From Vicinamibacterales bacterium (GTDB lineage: Bacteria; Acidobacteriota; Vicinamibacteria; Vicinamibacterales; Fen-181), in NCBI GenBank assembly GCA_036504215.1, contig DASXVO010000033.1:62001-126000 (forward strand): 64,000 nucleotides of DNA, read 5' to 3'. Positions 7,733 through 17,269 of the stretch are shown in pieces. Positions within the stretch are counted from its first letter, which is position 1; the number at the start of each line of letters is the position of its first letter. The notes below the pieces were generated by a model. The model saw nothing but the letters and a program-made list of their open reading frames with translations. It was not told where the DNA came from and did not search any database. Both the position numbers and the translations under genes were made by a program.

Positions 7733-10700
7733 TCAGCTCCGTTCCGTGAACAGTCCCTTGAACCATCGTTCGAACCGGACATCGACGTGATCGAACGCGG
7801 CCGTCGGGACCGGATGCACTTCCGCCGCCGTGGCGTTCGCGATCTTCTCCTCGAGCGGGAACCGACTCGCGTCCCAAATCGCATCCGGCTCCTGGCTACC
7901 GACCGCGACGTGGCGGTAGATCGGCGCCACGCGTCGGATCTCGTCGAACACCTCCGCCGGGCTCCCGTACGGCATCTTGAACCGCAGTCCCATCTTCGCC
8001 GCCAGCGCCGTGATGATCTGCCACGTCTGGTATCCGCTCCGCGGCGGGATCGCCCGGCCCAGCAACTGCACTCGCCGCTCGGAGTTCGTCACCGTCCCGG
8101 ACGTCTCCGGTGTGCTGCTCATCGGCAGCACCACGTGCGCCGCCTGTGCGGTCTTGGTCGGGAACAGATCCGCCACAACGAGGAACTCGACCGCCTCGAG
8201 ACCGGCGCGGATGTCGTCCGGCAGGTCGGCGGCACCGAGCGGATCCTCGCCCAACACGACCGCGACCTTGATCTTCTTGTCGGCAAGCAACCGCGCGACG
8301 TCCGCCTCGCCAGTGTCCAGGTCACGGAGCGCCACGCTCCAGCTCTTCTCCAGGTCCTCGACGACCGCCTGGTCGGTAATCGACCGATAGCCCGGATACC
8401 ACGCCGGATGCGCACCCATGTCGAGGAGGCCCTGCATGTTGGCCTTCTCGTGCATGGGCAGCACCAGGCATCCGAGGGTTCGGGCCGCTGCCGCGAGCGA
8501 ACGCGTATCGTCGAGATGGCGCACGCCCCGGTAGTCGCGGTTGAAGATCAGCACCTTCCGCTGGCTGCCGGAGAGGATTGCGGCTGCCTCCCGGATCGCC
8601 TCGATGGTCACGCCGGCCTTCTCAGCCACCTGCGCGGGCGTGAGCGAGGTGACAGCGCCGGTGGCCTCCAGCCGTGCCGCCGGGTCCTGACCGGCACTCC
8701 GCACGCTCTCGGCCACGATGGCCTGCAGGACGAGCGTCTGCGCGTCGGGGGCGCACTGCAGGAACAGTTCCGAGCACTGTGCGGTGCGGTTGTCGGTCGG
8801 TCCGATGTACACCAGTCGTGCGCCGTTCCTGATCGCACGCTTCGCGATCAGATCGACGACGAAGTGCTCTGCGTCGAGATCCGAGTTCACCACGAGGATG
8901 GCCTGGGCCTGCGCCACGTCGGGATACGTCGCGGTGGCAAGCACGTCGGGCGCGAACAGGTCACGGTTCACCAGGTGGCTGAACGACGTGACGTTGTGCG
9001 TCTTGAGCGCCACCCGCGCGAACTTCTGCGCGAGGTAGATCTCCTCGTTCGTCATGCGCGGCGAGACGAACACCGCCATCTCGCGTCCCGCGTACTGCCG
9101 CGACAACTCCTTCAGCCGTTGGCCAGCATGCGCGAGCGCTTCGTCCACCGACGTCTCAACGACGGGGTGGCCGTTGCGCACTCGCGCCGTCGACAGGCGG
9201 TCCTTGTCGTGCACGTAGTTGAAGCCGAACCGTCCCTTCCGGCAGTGATTGCCGAAGGTCACCTCGTTCCGCTCGTTGCGGGACACCTTCACCAGCGTGT
9301 CGCCGAAGGCGTCGTAGTCAATCCGGCAGCCGACGCCACAGTAATGGCACACGCTCCCGGTCGACTCGGTCCTCCACGGACCCGGCTTCGCCAGCGGCAG
9401 CCGCTGCTCGATGGCGCCGGTCGGGCAGGTGCCGATGCACAGCCCGCAGGACACGCACTCGGTGTCGAGCAGCGACCCGCCGAGCGCGGGAGCCACGACC
9501 GTGCCGAATCCCCTGTTGATGAACCCGTAGGCACTGACGCCGACGACATCACTGCAGATGCGGACGCATCGACCGCACAGGATGCACTTGTTCGCGTCGA
9601 GCTCGATGAGCGGATGCGAGCTGTCGCGTTCGTGCTGCCGGGCCTCGCCGAGGAAGTGCTTGACGTCCACGCCGTAGTCGGTCGCGTATTTGCGCAGGTC
9701 GCAGTCGAACAGCGCCACGCACCCGCACTCCAGGCAGCGGGTCGTCTCTTCGCGCATGTCGTCGGTCGAGTATCCGAGTTCGACCTCCATGAAGGTCTTC
9801 ACGCGCTGATCGACCGGGATCAGCGGCATATGGCGCTTCGGCTTCTCTTCCTTGGAGCGGAGGTCGTTGATCGTGATCTTCGAGAACACATCTTTCCGGC
9901 TGAGGAAGGCCTCGGGCTCGGGCCGTGCCTTTCCCTCGCGGATGTAGGTGTCGATGGCGTAGGCGGCCTTCCGGCCGGCCGCGATCGCTTCGATCGCCGT
10001 GGCGGCGCCGGTGACGACGTCACCGCCCGAGAAAACGCCGTCCGCGGTCGTCTCGAACGTCTTGTCGTTGACCTGCACCGTCTGCCAGCGCGTGAGGCCG
10101 AGCGCTTCGCCCTCCGGCAGGAAGCCGGGCACCTTGCCGTCCACGAGGTCCGTGACGGTCGTGCTCTGGCCAATCGCCGCGATGACGAAGTCGCATGGCA
10201 CGAGGAACTCGGACCCCCGGATCGGCTTCGGGCTGCGGCGGCCGGACGCGTCTGGCTCGCCGAGTTCCATCCGCTGGCACTCGACGGCGGTGAGCCGTCC
10301 GTCGGCGTCGGTCACCACCCTGGTCGGCGCGTTGAGCAATTCCAGCTTCACGCCTTCCTCGACGGCGTCGCGAATCTCGGCATCGTTGGCCGGCATCTCG
10401 GCGCGCGTGCGTCGATAGAGGATCTTCACCTCGGCCACGCCGAGCCGCAGCGCGGTCCGTGCGCAGTCGATCGCGGTGTTGCCGCCCCCGACGACGCAGA
10501 CCGTGCCGTGGATGTCGATCTTGCGCCGCAGGCCGAAGTTCTTGAGGAACTCGATGCCCGAGAGCACCCCGGACGCGTCCTCGTTCTGCACGCGCATCAG
10601 CGAGCTGCGCCAGGCGCCGATACCCAGGAAGACGGCCTCGAAGCCCTGCTGCTTGAGGCTGGCGATCGTGAAGTCCTTGCCGAGCGTCGTGTTCGTCTTG

Positions 10701-11485
10701 AGCGTCGCACCGAGGCCGAGAATCTGGGCGATCTCGAGGTCGAGTACGTCCTTCGGGAGGCGGTACTCGGGGATCCCGTAGCGGAGCATGCCGCCCGGCT
10801 CCGGCTGGCCCTCGAAGATCTCGCAGGTGTAGCCCTTCGTCGAGAGGTAGTACGCGGCCGACAGGCCGGCGGGGCCGGCACCGACGATCGCGACCTTGCG
10901 GCCGTTCTTTGGTGCGACGTCCGGCCGGAACGCCTCCGGGCTGTTCAAGTCGAGGTCACTGATGTAGCGCTTGATGTAGTCGATGCCGACGGCCTCGTCG
11001 AGCAGCGTCCGGCGGCAGCCCTTCACCTCGCACGGACGCGTGCAGACGCGGCCGCACACCGACGGCAGCGGGTTGGCCTGCTTGATGAGCGCGATCGCGT
11101 CCCTGTACTTGCCGATGGCCGCCAGCGCGATGTAGCCCTGGATGTCGATACCGGCCGGGCACGAGATCTGGCACGGCCCGACGCAGTCGGCGTAGTGATC
11201 GGAGAGCAGGAGTTCCAGCGCGGCCTTCCGCGACTGCCTGACCTCGGCGTTGTTCGTTTCGACGACCATGCCGCTCATGACTCTGGTCGAGCAGGCGGGC
11301 ATGAGCGACCTCGCCCCCTTCACCTTCACCACGCAGACGAAACACGACGCAAACGGCTCGAGCTGCGCGTCGTCGCAGAGCGTGGGAATGGTCTCGATGC
11401 CGTGCTGGCGCGCCACCTGGAGAATCGTCTGGCTGCCGTCTGCCATCACCCGCTTGCCGTCGATTTCAAGCTTCACAAGGGACAT
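7733..11485 (-). CDS. NuoG/GltD/formate-dehydrogenase-like fusion, candidate StnC-type NADPH subunit
   Basis: 1250 residues. Order: NuoG-type [2Fe-2S] domain (C37, C48, C51, C65); GltD-type N-terminal Fe-S region (C101, C105, C109; C144, C148, C152, C157); FAD site VGAGPAGLSAAYYL at 201; NADPH-type site VVGGGNTAIDCART at 331; two ferredoxin clusters (C634-C644 and C677-C687); then a molybdopterin-oxidoreductase domain with its own cluster (C713, C716, C720, C748). In formate dehydrogenases the Mo ligand Cys/Sec is followed by His; here the aligned positions are Val839-Asn840, so formate chemistry is unlikely. Such a GltD plus NuoG-like chain is known as StnC of the Sporomusa Stn transhydrogenase, which hands electrons to NADP. 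It follows the NuoF-like gene by 5 bases. The ATG at 11485 starts the 2Fe-2S domain properly. Confidence 0.85.
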   Translation of the reverse strand: MSLVKLEIDGKRVMADGSQTILQVARQHGIETIPTLCDDAQLEPFASCFVCVVKVKGARSLMPACSTRVMSGMVVETNNAEVRQSRKAALELLLSDHYADCVGPCQISCPAGIDIQGYIALAAIGKYRDAIALIKQANPLPSVCGRVCTRPCEVKGCRRTLLDEAVGIDYIKRYISDLDLNSPEAFRPDVAPKNGRKVAIVGAGPAGLSAAYYLSTKGYTCEIFEGQPEPGGMLRYGIPEYRLPKDVLDLEIAQILGLGATLKTNTTLGKDFTIASLKQQGFEAVFLGIGAWRSSLMRVQNEDASGVLSGIEFLKNFGLRRKIDIHGTVCVVGGGNTAIDCARTALRLGVAEVKILYRRTRAEMPANDAEIRDAVEEGVKLELLNAPTRVVTDADGRLTAVECQRMELGEPDASGRRSPKPIRGSEFLVPCDFVIAAIGQSTTVTDLVDGKVPGFLPEGEALGLTRWQTVQVNDKTFETTADGVFSGGDVVTGAATAIEAIAAGRKAAYAIDTYIREGKARPEPEAFLSRKDVFSKITINDLRSKEEKPKRHMPLIPVDQRVKTFMEVELGYSTDDMREETTRCLECGCVALFDCDLRKYATDYGVDVKHFLGEARQHERDSSHPLIELDANKCILCGRCVRICSDVVGVSAYGFINRGFGTVVAPALGGSLLDTECVSCGLCIGTCPTGAIEQRLPLAKPGPWRTESTGSVCHYCGVGCRIDYDAFGDTLVKVSRNERNEVTFGNHCRKGRFGFNYVHDKDRLSTARVRNGHPVVETSVDEALAHAGQRLKELSRQYAGREMAVFVSPRMTNEEIYLAQKFARVALKTHNVTSFSHLVNRDLFAPDVLATATYPDVAQAQAILVVNSDLDAEHFVVDLIAKRAIRNGARLVYIGPTDNRTAQCSELFLQCAPDAQTLVLQAIVAESVRSAGQDPAARLEATGAVTSLTPAQVAEKAGVTIEAIREAAAILSGSQRKVLIFNRDYRGVRHLDDTRSLAAAARTLGCLVLPMHEKANMQGLLDMGAHPAWYPGYRSITDQAVVEDLEKSWSVALRDLDTGEADVARLLADKKIKVAVVLGEDPLGAADLPDDIRAGLEAVEFLVVADLFPTKTAQAAHVVLPMSSTPETSGTVTNSERRVQLLGRAIPPRSGYQTWQIITALAAKMGLRFKMPYGSPAEVFDEIRRVAPIYRHVAVGSQEPDAIWDASRFPLEEKIANATAAEVHPVPTAAFDHVDVRFERWFKGLFTERS

Positions 11486-11490
11486 ATGGG

Positions 11491-13257
11491 TCAGTCCTTC
11501 GCAATCGCACCGAGATTGCAGGCTTTGTAGCACTCGCCGCACACCGTGCACTTCGACTGGTCGATGACGTGCACCTTCTTGCGTTCGCCAGTGATGGCGC
11601 CCGCCGCGCAGGCCTTCAGGCACAGCATGCAGCCGCTGCAGTCATCGGTGATCGTGTAGGTCAGCAACTTCTGGCAGTGGTGGGACGGGCACTTCTTGTT
11701 CGTGATGTGTGCCTCGTACTCCGACCGGAAGTACTTCAGCGTCGTGAGCACCGGGTTGGGGGCCGTCTGGCCGAGGCCGCAGAGCGACGAGTTCTTGACG
11801 CGAGCCGCCAGGTCCTCGAGCAACTCGATGTCGCCATCCCGCCCGTCGCCCTCCGTGATGCGCGTCAACACCTCGAGCATGCGCTTGGTGCCGATGCGAC
11901 AGAACGTGCACTTGCCGCACGATTCGCGCTGCGTGAACTCGAGGAAGAACCGGGCGACGTCCACCATGCAGGTGGTCTCGTCCATCACGACGAGGCCGCC
12001 CGACCCCATGATGGCCCCCGTCCTGTTGATCGACTCGTAATCGATCACCGTGTCCTGGAGCTGGGCCGGAATGCAGCCGCCCGACGGCCCGCCCATCTGC
12101 ACCGCCTTGAACCTGCGGTCATCGCGGATGCCGCCGCAGATGTCGTAGACGATCTCGCGGATCGAGATCCCCATCGGCACCTCGACCAGGCCGCCGTGCC
12201 GGATCTTGCCGGCCATCGCGAACACCTTGGTGCCCTTGCTGTTCGACGTACCGAGCGAGTTGAACGCCTTCGCACCGTTCATCACGATCCAGGGCACGTT
12301 GGCGAACGTCTCGACGTTGTTGATCGACGTCGGCTTCTCCCACAGCCCCTTGGTGGCAGGGAACGGCGGGCGGACGCGCGGCATGCCGCGCTTGCCCTCG
12401 ATCGACATCATGAGCGCCGTCTCCTCACCGCACACGAACGCGCCGGCGCCCTCCTTCAGCTTGATGTGGAAGGCGTGCGTGCTGCCGAGGATGCCGTCGC
12501 CGAGGAAACCGCGCTCCATGGCCTGCGCAATGGCGATGTTCAGCCGGTCGATGGCTTTCGGGTACTCGGCGCGCACGTAGATGTAGCCGTGGTCGGCGCC
12601 AATCGCGAAGCCGGCAATCACCATGCCTTCGATCACCGAGTGCGGATCGCTTTCGAGCACCGAGCGGTCCATGAACGCACCCGGGTCGCCCTCGTCGGCG
12701 TTGCAGATGATGTACTTCTGCGTGCCGGCCGCCATGCGCGTGAAGCGCCATTTCATCCCGGTGAGAAACCCTGCGCCGCCCCGGCCGCGCAGCCCCGATT
12801 CGATCATCATGTTGACGAGCGCATCGGGGTTCTTGGCGTCGAGCACCTGCTGCAGCCCGCGATAGCCGCCCACCTTGATGTATTCGTCGATCGACTCGGG
12901 GTCGATGTTCCCGCAGTTACGCAGAACGATCCGCTGCTGGCGGCCGAGGTAGGCGTGGTCGCTGCCCTTGCCGCTGCTCGTCCAGACGAGCCAGTCGGCG
13001 ATTGGCGCGCCCTGGCCCACGTGCTCGTCGATCAGGCGGCCGACCTTGTCGGGGCTGATGTGCCCGTACAGATAGCGCTCGCCGTCGCCGTTGCTGATCT
13101 CGACGAGCGGCTCCTGGTAACACATGCCGACGCAGCCGGTCTTCAGCAGCTCGGGGGCGTCCGCCAGATCGGTCAACTTGGCTTCGAGCGCCCGGTAGGT
13201 GTCCTCGGCGCCAGCCGCGATCCCGCACGTGGAAAGGCCAACCGTCACCCGCGTCAT
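11491..13257 (-). CDS. nuoF: NuoF/HydB-like NADH-binding flavoprotein subunit
   Basis: 588 residues. A thioredoxin-like [2Fe-2S] segment (STCGIAAGA at 9-17, GCVGMCYQEP at 41-50) precedes the NuoF core with the NADH/FMN loop GLRGRGGAGFLTGMKW (155-170) and NADEGDPGAFMDR (187-198), an SLBB region, the N3-type [4Fe-4S] motif (C447, C450, C453, C493), and two extra C-terminal ferredoxin clusters (C540, C543, C546, C550; C570, C573, C576, C580). The extra ferredoxin tail is typical of HydB of bifurcating hydrogenases and of StnB, not of respiratory complex I. The start overlaps the stop of the NuoE-like gene (ATGA), so the subunits are translationally coupled. Predicted role: NADH oxidation or reduction at FMN, the likely bifurcation site. 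Confidence 0.92.
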   Translation of the reverse strand: MTRVTVGLSTCGIAAGAEDTYRALEAKLTDLADAPELLKTGCVGMCYQEPLVEISNGDGERYLYGHISPDKVGRLIDEHVGQGAPIADWLVWTSSGKGSDHAYLGRQQRIVLRNCGNIDPESIDEYIKVGGYRGLQQVLDAKNPDALVNMMIESGLRGRGGAGFLTGMKWRFTRMAAGTQKYIICNADEGDPGAFMDRSVLESDPHSVIEGMVIAGFAIGADHGYIYVRAEYPKAIDRLNIAIAQAMERGFLGDGILGSTHAFHIKLKEGAGAFVCGEETALMMSIEGKRGMPRVRPPFPATKGLWEKPTSINNVETFANVPWIVMNGAKAFNSLGTSNSKGTKVFAMAGKIRHGGLVEVPMGISIREIVYDICGGIRDDRRFKAVQMGGPSGGCIPAQLQDTVIDYESINRTGAIMGSGGLVVMDETTCMVDVARFFLEFTQRESCGKCTFCRIGTKRMLEVLTRITEGDGRDGDIELLEDLAARVKNSSLCGLGQTAPNPVLTTLKYFRSEYEAHITNKKCPSHHCQKLLTYTITDDCSGCMLCLKACAAGAITGERKKVHVIDQSKCTVCGECYKACNLGAIAKD

Positions 13258-13724
13258 GAGCGCTCCCCCTTCTGGTATTTCTTCACGACCTTCACGGCGG
13301 CCGACGGGCTGAGGTTGCCGTAGGTCGCGTTGCTGATCATCAGCACCGGCGCGAGCGAACAGCAGCCGAGGCAGGAGACGGTCTCGATGCTGAACAGCCG
13401 ATCGGCGGTCGTCTCGCCGTTCGGGATGCCGAGGTGCTTCTCGACGGCCTGGCTCACTTCCACCGCCCCGCTCACGTGGCACGCGGTCCCGTGGCACACG
13501 CGCAGCAGGTGCTTGCCGACCGGCTTCAGCCGGAACTGCGCGTAGAAGGTGGCCACGCCGTAGATCTGCGAGAGCGGGATCCCGGAGACCTTGTGGATCT
13601 CCTCGAGCCGCTCACGGCGCAAGTAGCCGTCCTCGGTTTGCGCCTCCTGGAGGAGCGGGATGAGCCGCCCTTCCTCGCCGACGAAGTGCTGGTTCTTGAA
13701 GTTGTAACGCCGGTGGGTCTGCAT
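13254..13724 (-). CDS. nuoE: NuoE/HydC-like [2Fe-2S] thioredoxin-fold subunit
   Basis: 156 residues. Helical N-terminus, then the four-cysteine [2Fe-2S] motif C77, C82 (CHGTACHVSG) and C118, C122 (SCLGCCSLAPV). This is the 24-kDa type subunit that pairs with NuoF/HydB. No other complex I genes (nuoA-D, H-N) are nearby, so a soluble enzyme is implied. It lies 51 bases downstream of the zinc-ribbon gene and overlaps the nuoF-like start by 4 bases. ATG start with no competing upstream start. Confidence 0.93.
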   Translation of the reverse strand: MQTHRRYNFKNQHFVGEEGRLIPLLQEAQTEDGYLRRERLEEIHKVSGIPLSQIYGVATFYAQFRLKPVGKHLLRVCHGTACHVSGAVEVSQAVEKHLGIPNGETTADRLFSIETVSCLGCCSLAPVLMISNATYGNLSPSAAVKVVKKYQKGERS

Positions 13725-13775
13725 GATGACTCCCGTGGTGCCACGTGCGCGTGCCGCGAACCGATTGGACCGGGG

Positions 13776-14177
13776 CTAGTCGTGAGGGATCTTGAACATT
13801 CGGTTGAGCAGGTCGATCATCTCGTCGAGATCGCCGAACCCGCCGAGCGCGTGGCCGCGGCAGCCGCGCCGCCCGCAGAACTCGATCGAGCCACCGCCCG
13901 CGAGGTTGAGTGAGGCCATCGACGCGTCGCACAGCTTGCACCGACTGTCGATCGTCAGGCTGCGCTCGCACGTGGGACAGCTGAACTCGGTGACATCCCC
14001 GTCACCGATCGGAAGGTCGGTCTCGATGTTGTAGTCGCCGAACATCGCACTCAGGCGAACCACGCCTTCCTGCTGCGTCCCAGCCACCCGGGCGCCCAGG
14101 ACGACGTGCTCCCCATCTGTGAGCGCAGCCTGGCAGTTCGGACAGCGGACATCGAGCAGGAGCAGCTGCTGGCTCAT
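13776..14177 (-). CDS. Zinc-ribbon hypothetical protein, first gene of the transhydrogenase-like operon
   Basis: 133 residues from the ATG at 14177. It shows three Cys pairs or quads: CPNC at 12-15, CPTC then CKLC in the middle, and a C-terminal FCGRRGCRGHALGG. The pattern suggests two zinc ribbons or a rubredoxin-like fold. No named family recognised. It is 51 bases upstream of the NuoE-like gene on the same strand; an assembly, cluster-delivery or regulatory role for that complex is inference from position only. Confidence 0.6.
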   Translation of the reverse strand: MSQQLLLLDVRCPNCQAALTDGEHVVLGARVAGTQQEGVVRLSAMFGDYNIETDLPIGDGDVTEFSCPTCERSLTIDSRCKLCDASMASLNLAGGGSIEFCGRRGCRGHALGGFGDLDEMIDLLNRMFKIPHD

Positions 14178-14353
14178 GACGCTGGGCCTCCGGCCCCAAG
14201 AGTGTCGTGGGGCGAGGAAATCGAGAGTCTGGCGGCTGGATCGTATCGATCCCGAGGGGCAGGACGAGTCTACCAACAAGTTGTCGCGGCCGACAAGCTA
14301 GGCTATAGCGATTGCTTAACAGTAGACGCTGCCCTCTGACGGCGAGCCACCGG

Positions 14354-17200
14354 TCATTTCTTTCTCAGTTGTTCCAGCGTCTTCTTCAGCGACTCCAGCC
14401 GCAGGCCTGCCTCGCCCAGCTTGCCTTCCGCCGTGAGCCGTTGGTAGTCGGCCAGATCCTTGGCTGCCTGGTCGATCAACGCCTGCACGTCGGGTGCCGC
14501 CGCCGCGACAGTCGGGGCCGGGGCCGGTGGCGGGACTGCGCCCGCTCCCGAGGTCCCGCCCCTCGTCGGCACACTGGCAGCGGTCGCGGCCGCCTCGCCG
14601 AACAAGCTGGCCATCGCGACATCGAACGTGGGACCGTAGCCGAGGCTGTCCTGCAGCGCGAGCACGACGAGGCGCAGCTGCGGCATCGGGCTGCGCTCGG
14701 CCTGGAGGTAGATCGGCTTCGCGTACAGCAAGGCGCGGCCGATCGGGATGACGAGCAGACTGCCCCGCCGCACGTGGGACCCCTGCTGGTTCCACAGCGT
14801 CAGCTGCGATGAGAGTTGCGGGTTCTGGTCGATGCGGGCCTCGACCTGCAGCGGTCCGTCGATCAAGCGTGTCTTCGGGAAATCGTAGACGCGCGCCGTG
14901 CCATACGCCGCACCGTCGCTCCGCCCCGCGATCCAACCGATCAGGTTGTTCCGGTTCGACGGGGTGAACGGCAGGATCTCAACGAACTCGAGGTCCCGCT
15001 CACCGGGCAGGCGCATGAGAACGAAGTTCGGATCGAGCGGGCGCGTCACCTGCTCCCGGTCCTCGCTGAGCGTCACCTCGCTCGCCACGCTCCACAGATC
15101 CTCGCGGTTGTAGAACACCTCCGGATCCCGCATGTGGTACAGGCTGAATGCGGCCGCCTGGGCCTTGAGCAGCAATTCCGGGTACCGCACGTGGGCGCGC
15201 AGATCCGCCGGCATGCGGCTGGCGTCGGTGAACAGCGATGGGAACACCCGCCGGTATGCCGCGATGATCGGGTCGGTCGGATCGAACACGTAGAACGTCA
15301 CGGTCCCGTCGTAGGCATCCACCACCACCTTGACGCTGTTGCGGAGGTAGCTGATCTGGAGGTCGCCAAGGCGGTAGTGGCGGGCGTAGGGGAACATGTC
15401 GGAGGCGGTGAATCCGTCCAACATCCAGTAGAGTCGGCCATCCCCGCCCACGACGACGAACGGATCCGGATCGAAGGTCAGGAACGGCGCGAGCGCGCGG
15501 ACGCGTTCCCGGACGTTCCGGCGCATGAGGAGCCGGCTCTCGGGCGTGATGTCGTCGCTGAACGGCAGCTTCGACAGTTCCCCGGTACCGGCGTGCGCCG
15601 CGAGCAGCAGGCGCCGGCCGAACGAACCGATCGGAATGCCGCCCTTGCCCTCGTACGAGGTGTAGTTGTTGCTCTCGCCCTGCGGGTAGTTGAACTCCTT
15701 CTGCCGCGTGCAGACGTAGACGTCGGTGTTGGTCGCCTGACCGAAGTAGATCTCCGGACGCGTCACCTTGATCTCGGGCGCGGTGCTCTGCACCGGCATG
15801 TTGCTCAGCACGAGTTCCGGCAACCCTTCGGGCGTGAACCCGTTCACCGTATTCATCGTCACGCCGTAGCCGTGGGTGTAAATCAGCTTCTCGTTGATCC
15901 AGTTGCGGCTGCTCTCGGGCAGCTTCTCGAGACTCAGCTCGCGGGCCGCCACCATCATCTGCCGCACCTCGCCTCCGATGCGGTAGCGGTCGATGTCGAT
16001 GTCCGGGAAGTCGTAGTAGGTCCGGATCTCCTGGATCTGCCGGAGTGTGTCCTGCAGCGCACGCCAGTCCCACAGCCGGATGTTCTGGACCGTCGCCGAG
16101 TTGTCCGCAAGGTCCACCGCCGCCGTCCCGCTCTCGGCGGGGAACGGGCGCTGCTCGAGATGATCGAGGTCGAAGGCGCGCCGCGTGAACTCGATGTTGT
16201 GTTCGATGTACGGACGCTCGCGCACCAACTGGTTTGGCTTCACGATGAAGCCCGTGACGTACCACGACACGATGGTCAGCCCCACGTAGACGACGACCGC
16301 CGGCGCCACGGCGGCGATCACGACGACGAGCCGGCGCGGGCCGACGGCGTTGTAGACGGCAATCGCGGCGCCGACGACCAGGGCGAGCGCCACGAACAGC
16401 AGGCCGGGAATCAGGATGTGCGCGTCCGAGTACCCGACGCCGGAGAAGATCGTGTGGTCTTCGAACAACTGGTCGTACCGCATCAGATAGACGCGCCACG
16501 CCAGGACCATCAACACGAACGCCACCGCGAACGACACGGCGCGGAAGCCGCGGCGTGGCGCGGTCACATCGAACAGCGATGCCTCGTCGGGCGCGCCGGA
16601 CAGCACCAGCGAGATGATCGAGGCGATGAGCACCACGAAACCAATCGTCGTGAGCCACGTGGCCAGCAGCTGCCAGACGGGCAACGTGAACAGGTAGAAC
16701 GCAACCGGCCGGCCGAAAATCGGATCGGCAACCGAGGCAACACCAGCGGCCGCCTGTCCGTGGTGGTAGAGCGCGAACGTGTTCCACTCGGCCATCATGC
16801 CCGACGCGGCGCCGAGCGCGACGACGAGCGAGACGATCCAGGTGACCGCGCGGATGACGGGATCCAGCGAGAAGGACACTGGCTGGCCGTTGACGAACAG
16901 CGTCTGTGCGCTCAGCCGGGGAGGGCGCAGCAGGCGCAGAGCGAGGAAGAGGATGGCGAACGTCGCCAGGCCGAAGCCGGTGAACAGAACGGCCTTCAGC
17001 TCGAGCGTCCGCCAGAACACGTCCGAGTAGCCGAGCGACCCGAACCAGAGGGACTCGACGTACCACGACAGCATGGTACGGCCGCCCAGGAACAGCAGCA
17101 CCACGATGGCGAGGAGCGCCAGGCGTGCGTGGCGCAGCCGCCGGCCGCCGGATCCGCCGAACAACAGACTGGAACGTCTTCCGGCGTCTGGAATCTCCAT
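14354..17200 (-). CDS. UPF0182 family membrane protein
   Basis: 948 residues. Several predicted transmembrane helices fill the first third (for example LALLAIVVLLFLGG, LATFAILFLALRLL, FVVLIASIISLVLSG, VVVIAAVAPAVVVYVGLTIV), followed by a long extracytoplasmic domain with the UPF0182 hallmarks YTHGYGVTMNTVNGFTPEGL and LLMRRNVRERVRALAPFL, a Pro/Ala linker, and a C-terminal helical coil (LKKTLEQLRKK). The function of this family is unknown. The start at 17200 is preferred to 17230 because a GGGGAG ribosome-binding site precedes it. It is the last gene of a three-gene minus-strand unit after the HAD phosphatase, with a 69-base gap. Confidence 0.9.
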   Translation of the reverse strand: MEIPDAGRRSSLLFGGSGGRRLRHARLALLAIVVLLFLGGRTMLSWYVESLWFGSLGYSDVFWRTLELKAVLFTGFGLATFAILFLALRLLRPPRLSAQTLFVNGQPVSFSLDPVIRAVTWIVSLVVALGAASGMMAEWNTFALYHHGQAAAGVASVADPIFGRPVAFYLFTLPVWQLLATWLTTIGFVVLIASIISLVLSGAPDEASLFDVTAPRRGFRAVSFAVAFVLMVLAWRVYLMRYDQLFEDHTIFSGVGYSDAHILIPGLLFVALALVVGAAIAVYNAVGPRRLVVVIAAVAPAVVVYVGLTIVSWYVTGFIVKPNQLVRERPYIEHNIEFTRRAFDLDHLEQRPFPAESGTAAVDLADNSATVQNIRLWDWRALQDTLRQIQEIRTYYDFPDIDIDRYRIGGEVRQMMVAARELSLEKLPESSRNWINEKLIYTHGYGVTMNTVNGFTPEGLPELVLSNMPVQSTAPEIKVTRPEIYFGQATNTDVYVCTRQKEFNYPQGESNNYTSYEGKGGIPIGSFGRRLLLAAHAGTGELSKLPFSDDITPESRLLMRRNVRERVRALAPFLTFDPDPFVVVGGDGRLYWMLDGFTASDMFPYARHYRLGDLQISYLRNSVKVVVDAYDGTVTFYVFDPTDPIIAAYRRVFPSLFTDASRMPADLRAHVRYPELLLKAQAAAFSLYHMRDPEVFYNREDLWSVASEVTLSEDREQVTRPLDPNFVLMRLPGERDLEFVEILPFTPSNRNNLIGWIAGRSDGAAYGTARVYDFPKTRLIDGPLQVEARIDQNPQLSSQLTLWNQQGSHVRRGSLLVIPIGRALLYAKPIYLQAERSPMPQLRLVVLALQDSLGYGPTFDVAMASLFGEAAATAASVPTRGGTSGAGAVPPPAPAPTVAAAAPDVQALIDQAAKDLADYQRLTAEGKLGEAGLRLESLKKTLEQLRKK

Positions 17201-17269
17201 ACAGCTCCCCCCGGCGGGGGAGTGTAGCATCCTTCCCCTTCTTTCTCGGCAGGTCTCCGGTTTTGTCGC

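Noticed and set aside
7500-7735. Glycine or tetrahydrofolate riboswitch before glyA
   Set aside because: The hairpin and repeats do not show the conserved core bases of either class as far as I can see by eye.
7733-11485. Annotation of the fusion protein as an active formate dehydrogenase
   Set aside because: The Cys/Sec-His pair that binds Mo is replaced by Val-Asn, and the GltD-like part points to NADPH chemistry.
7787-11530. A 1247-codon plus-strand open frame opposite the NuoG/GltD-like fusion gene
   Set aside because: Its product is Arg/His/Asp-rich with no family resemblance, and it lies antisense to a gene with many conserved motifs. It is open because of high GC at third positions.
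11491-13724. Respiratory complex I subunits NuoE/NuoF
   Set aside because: No membrane-arm or nuoBCD genes are adjacent, and the NuoF-like chain has the HydB-type ferredoxin tail.
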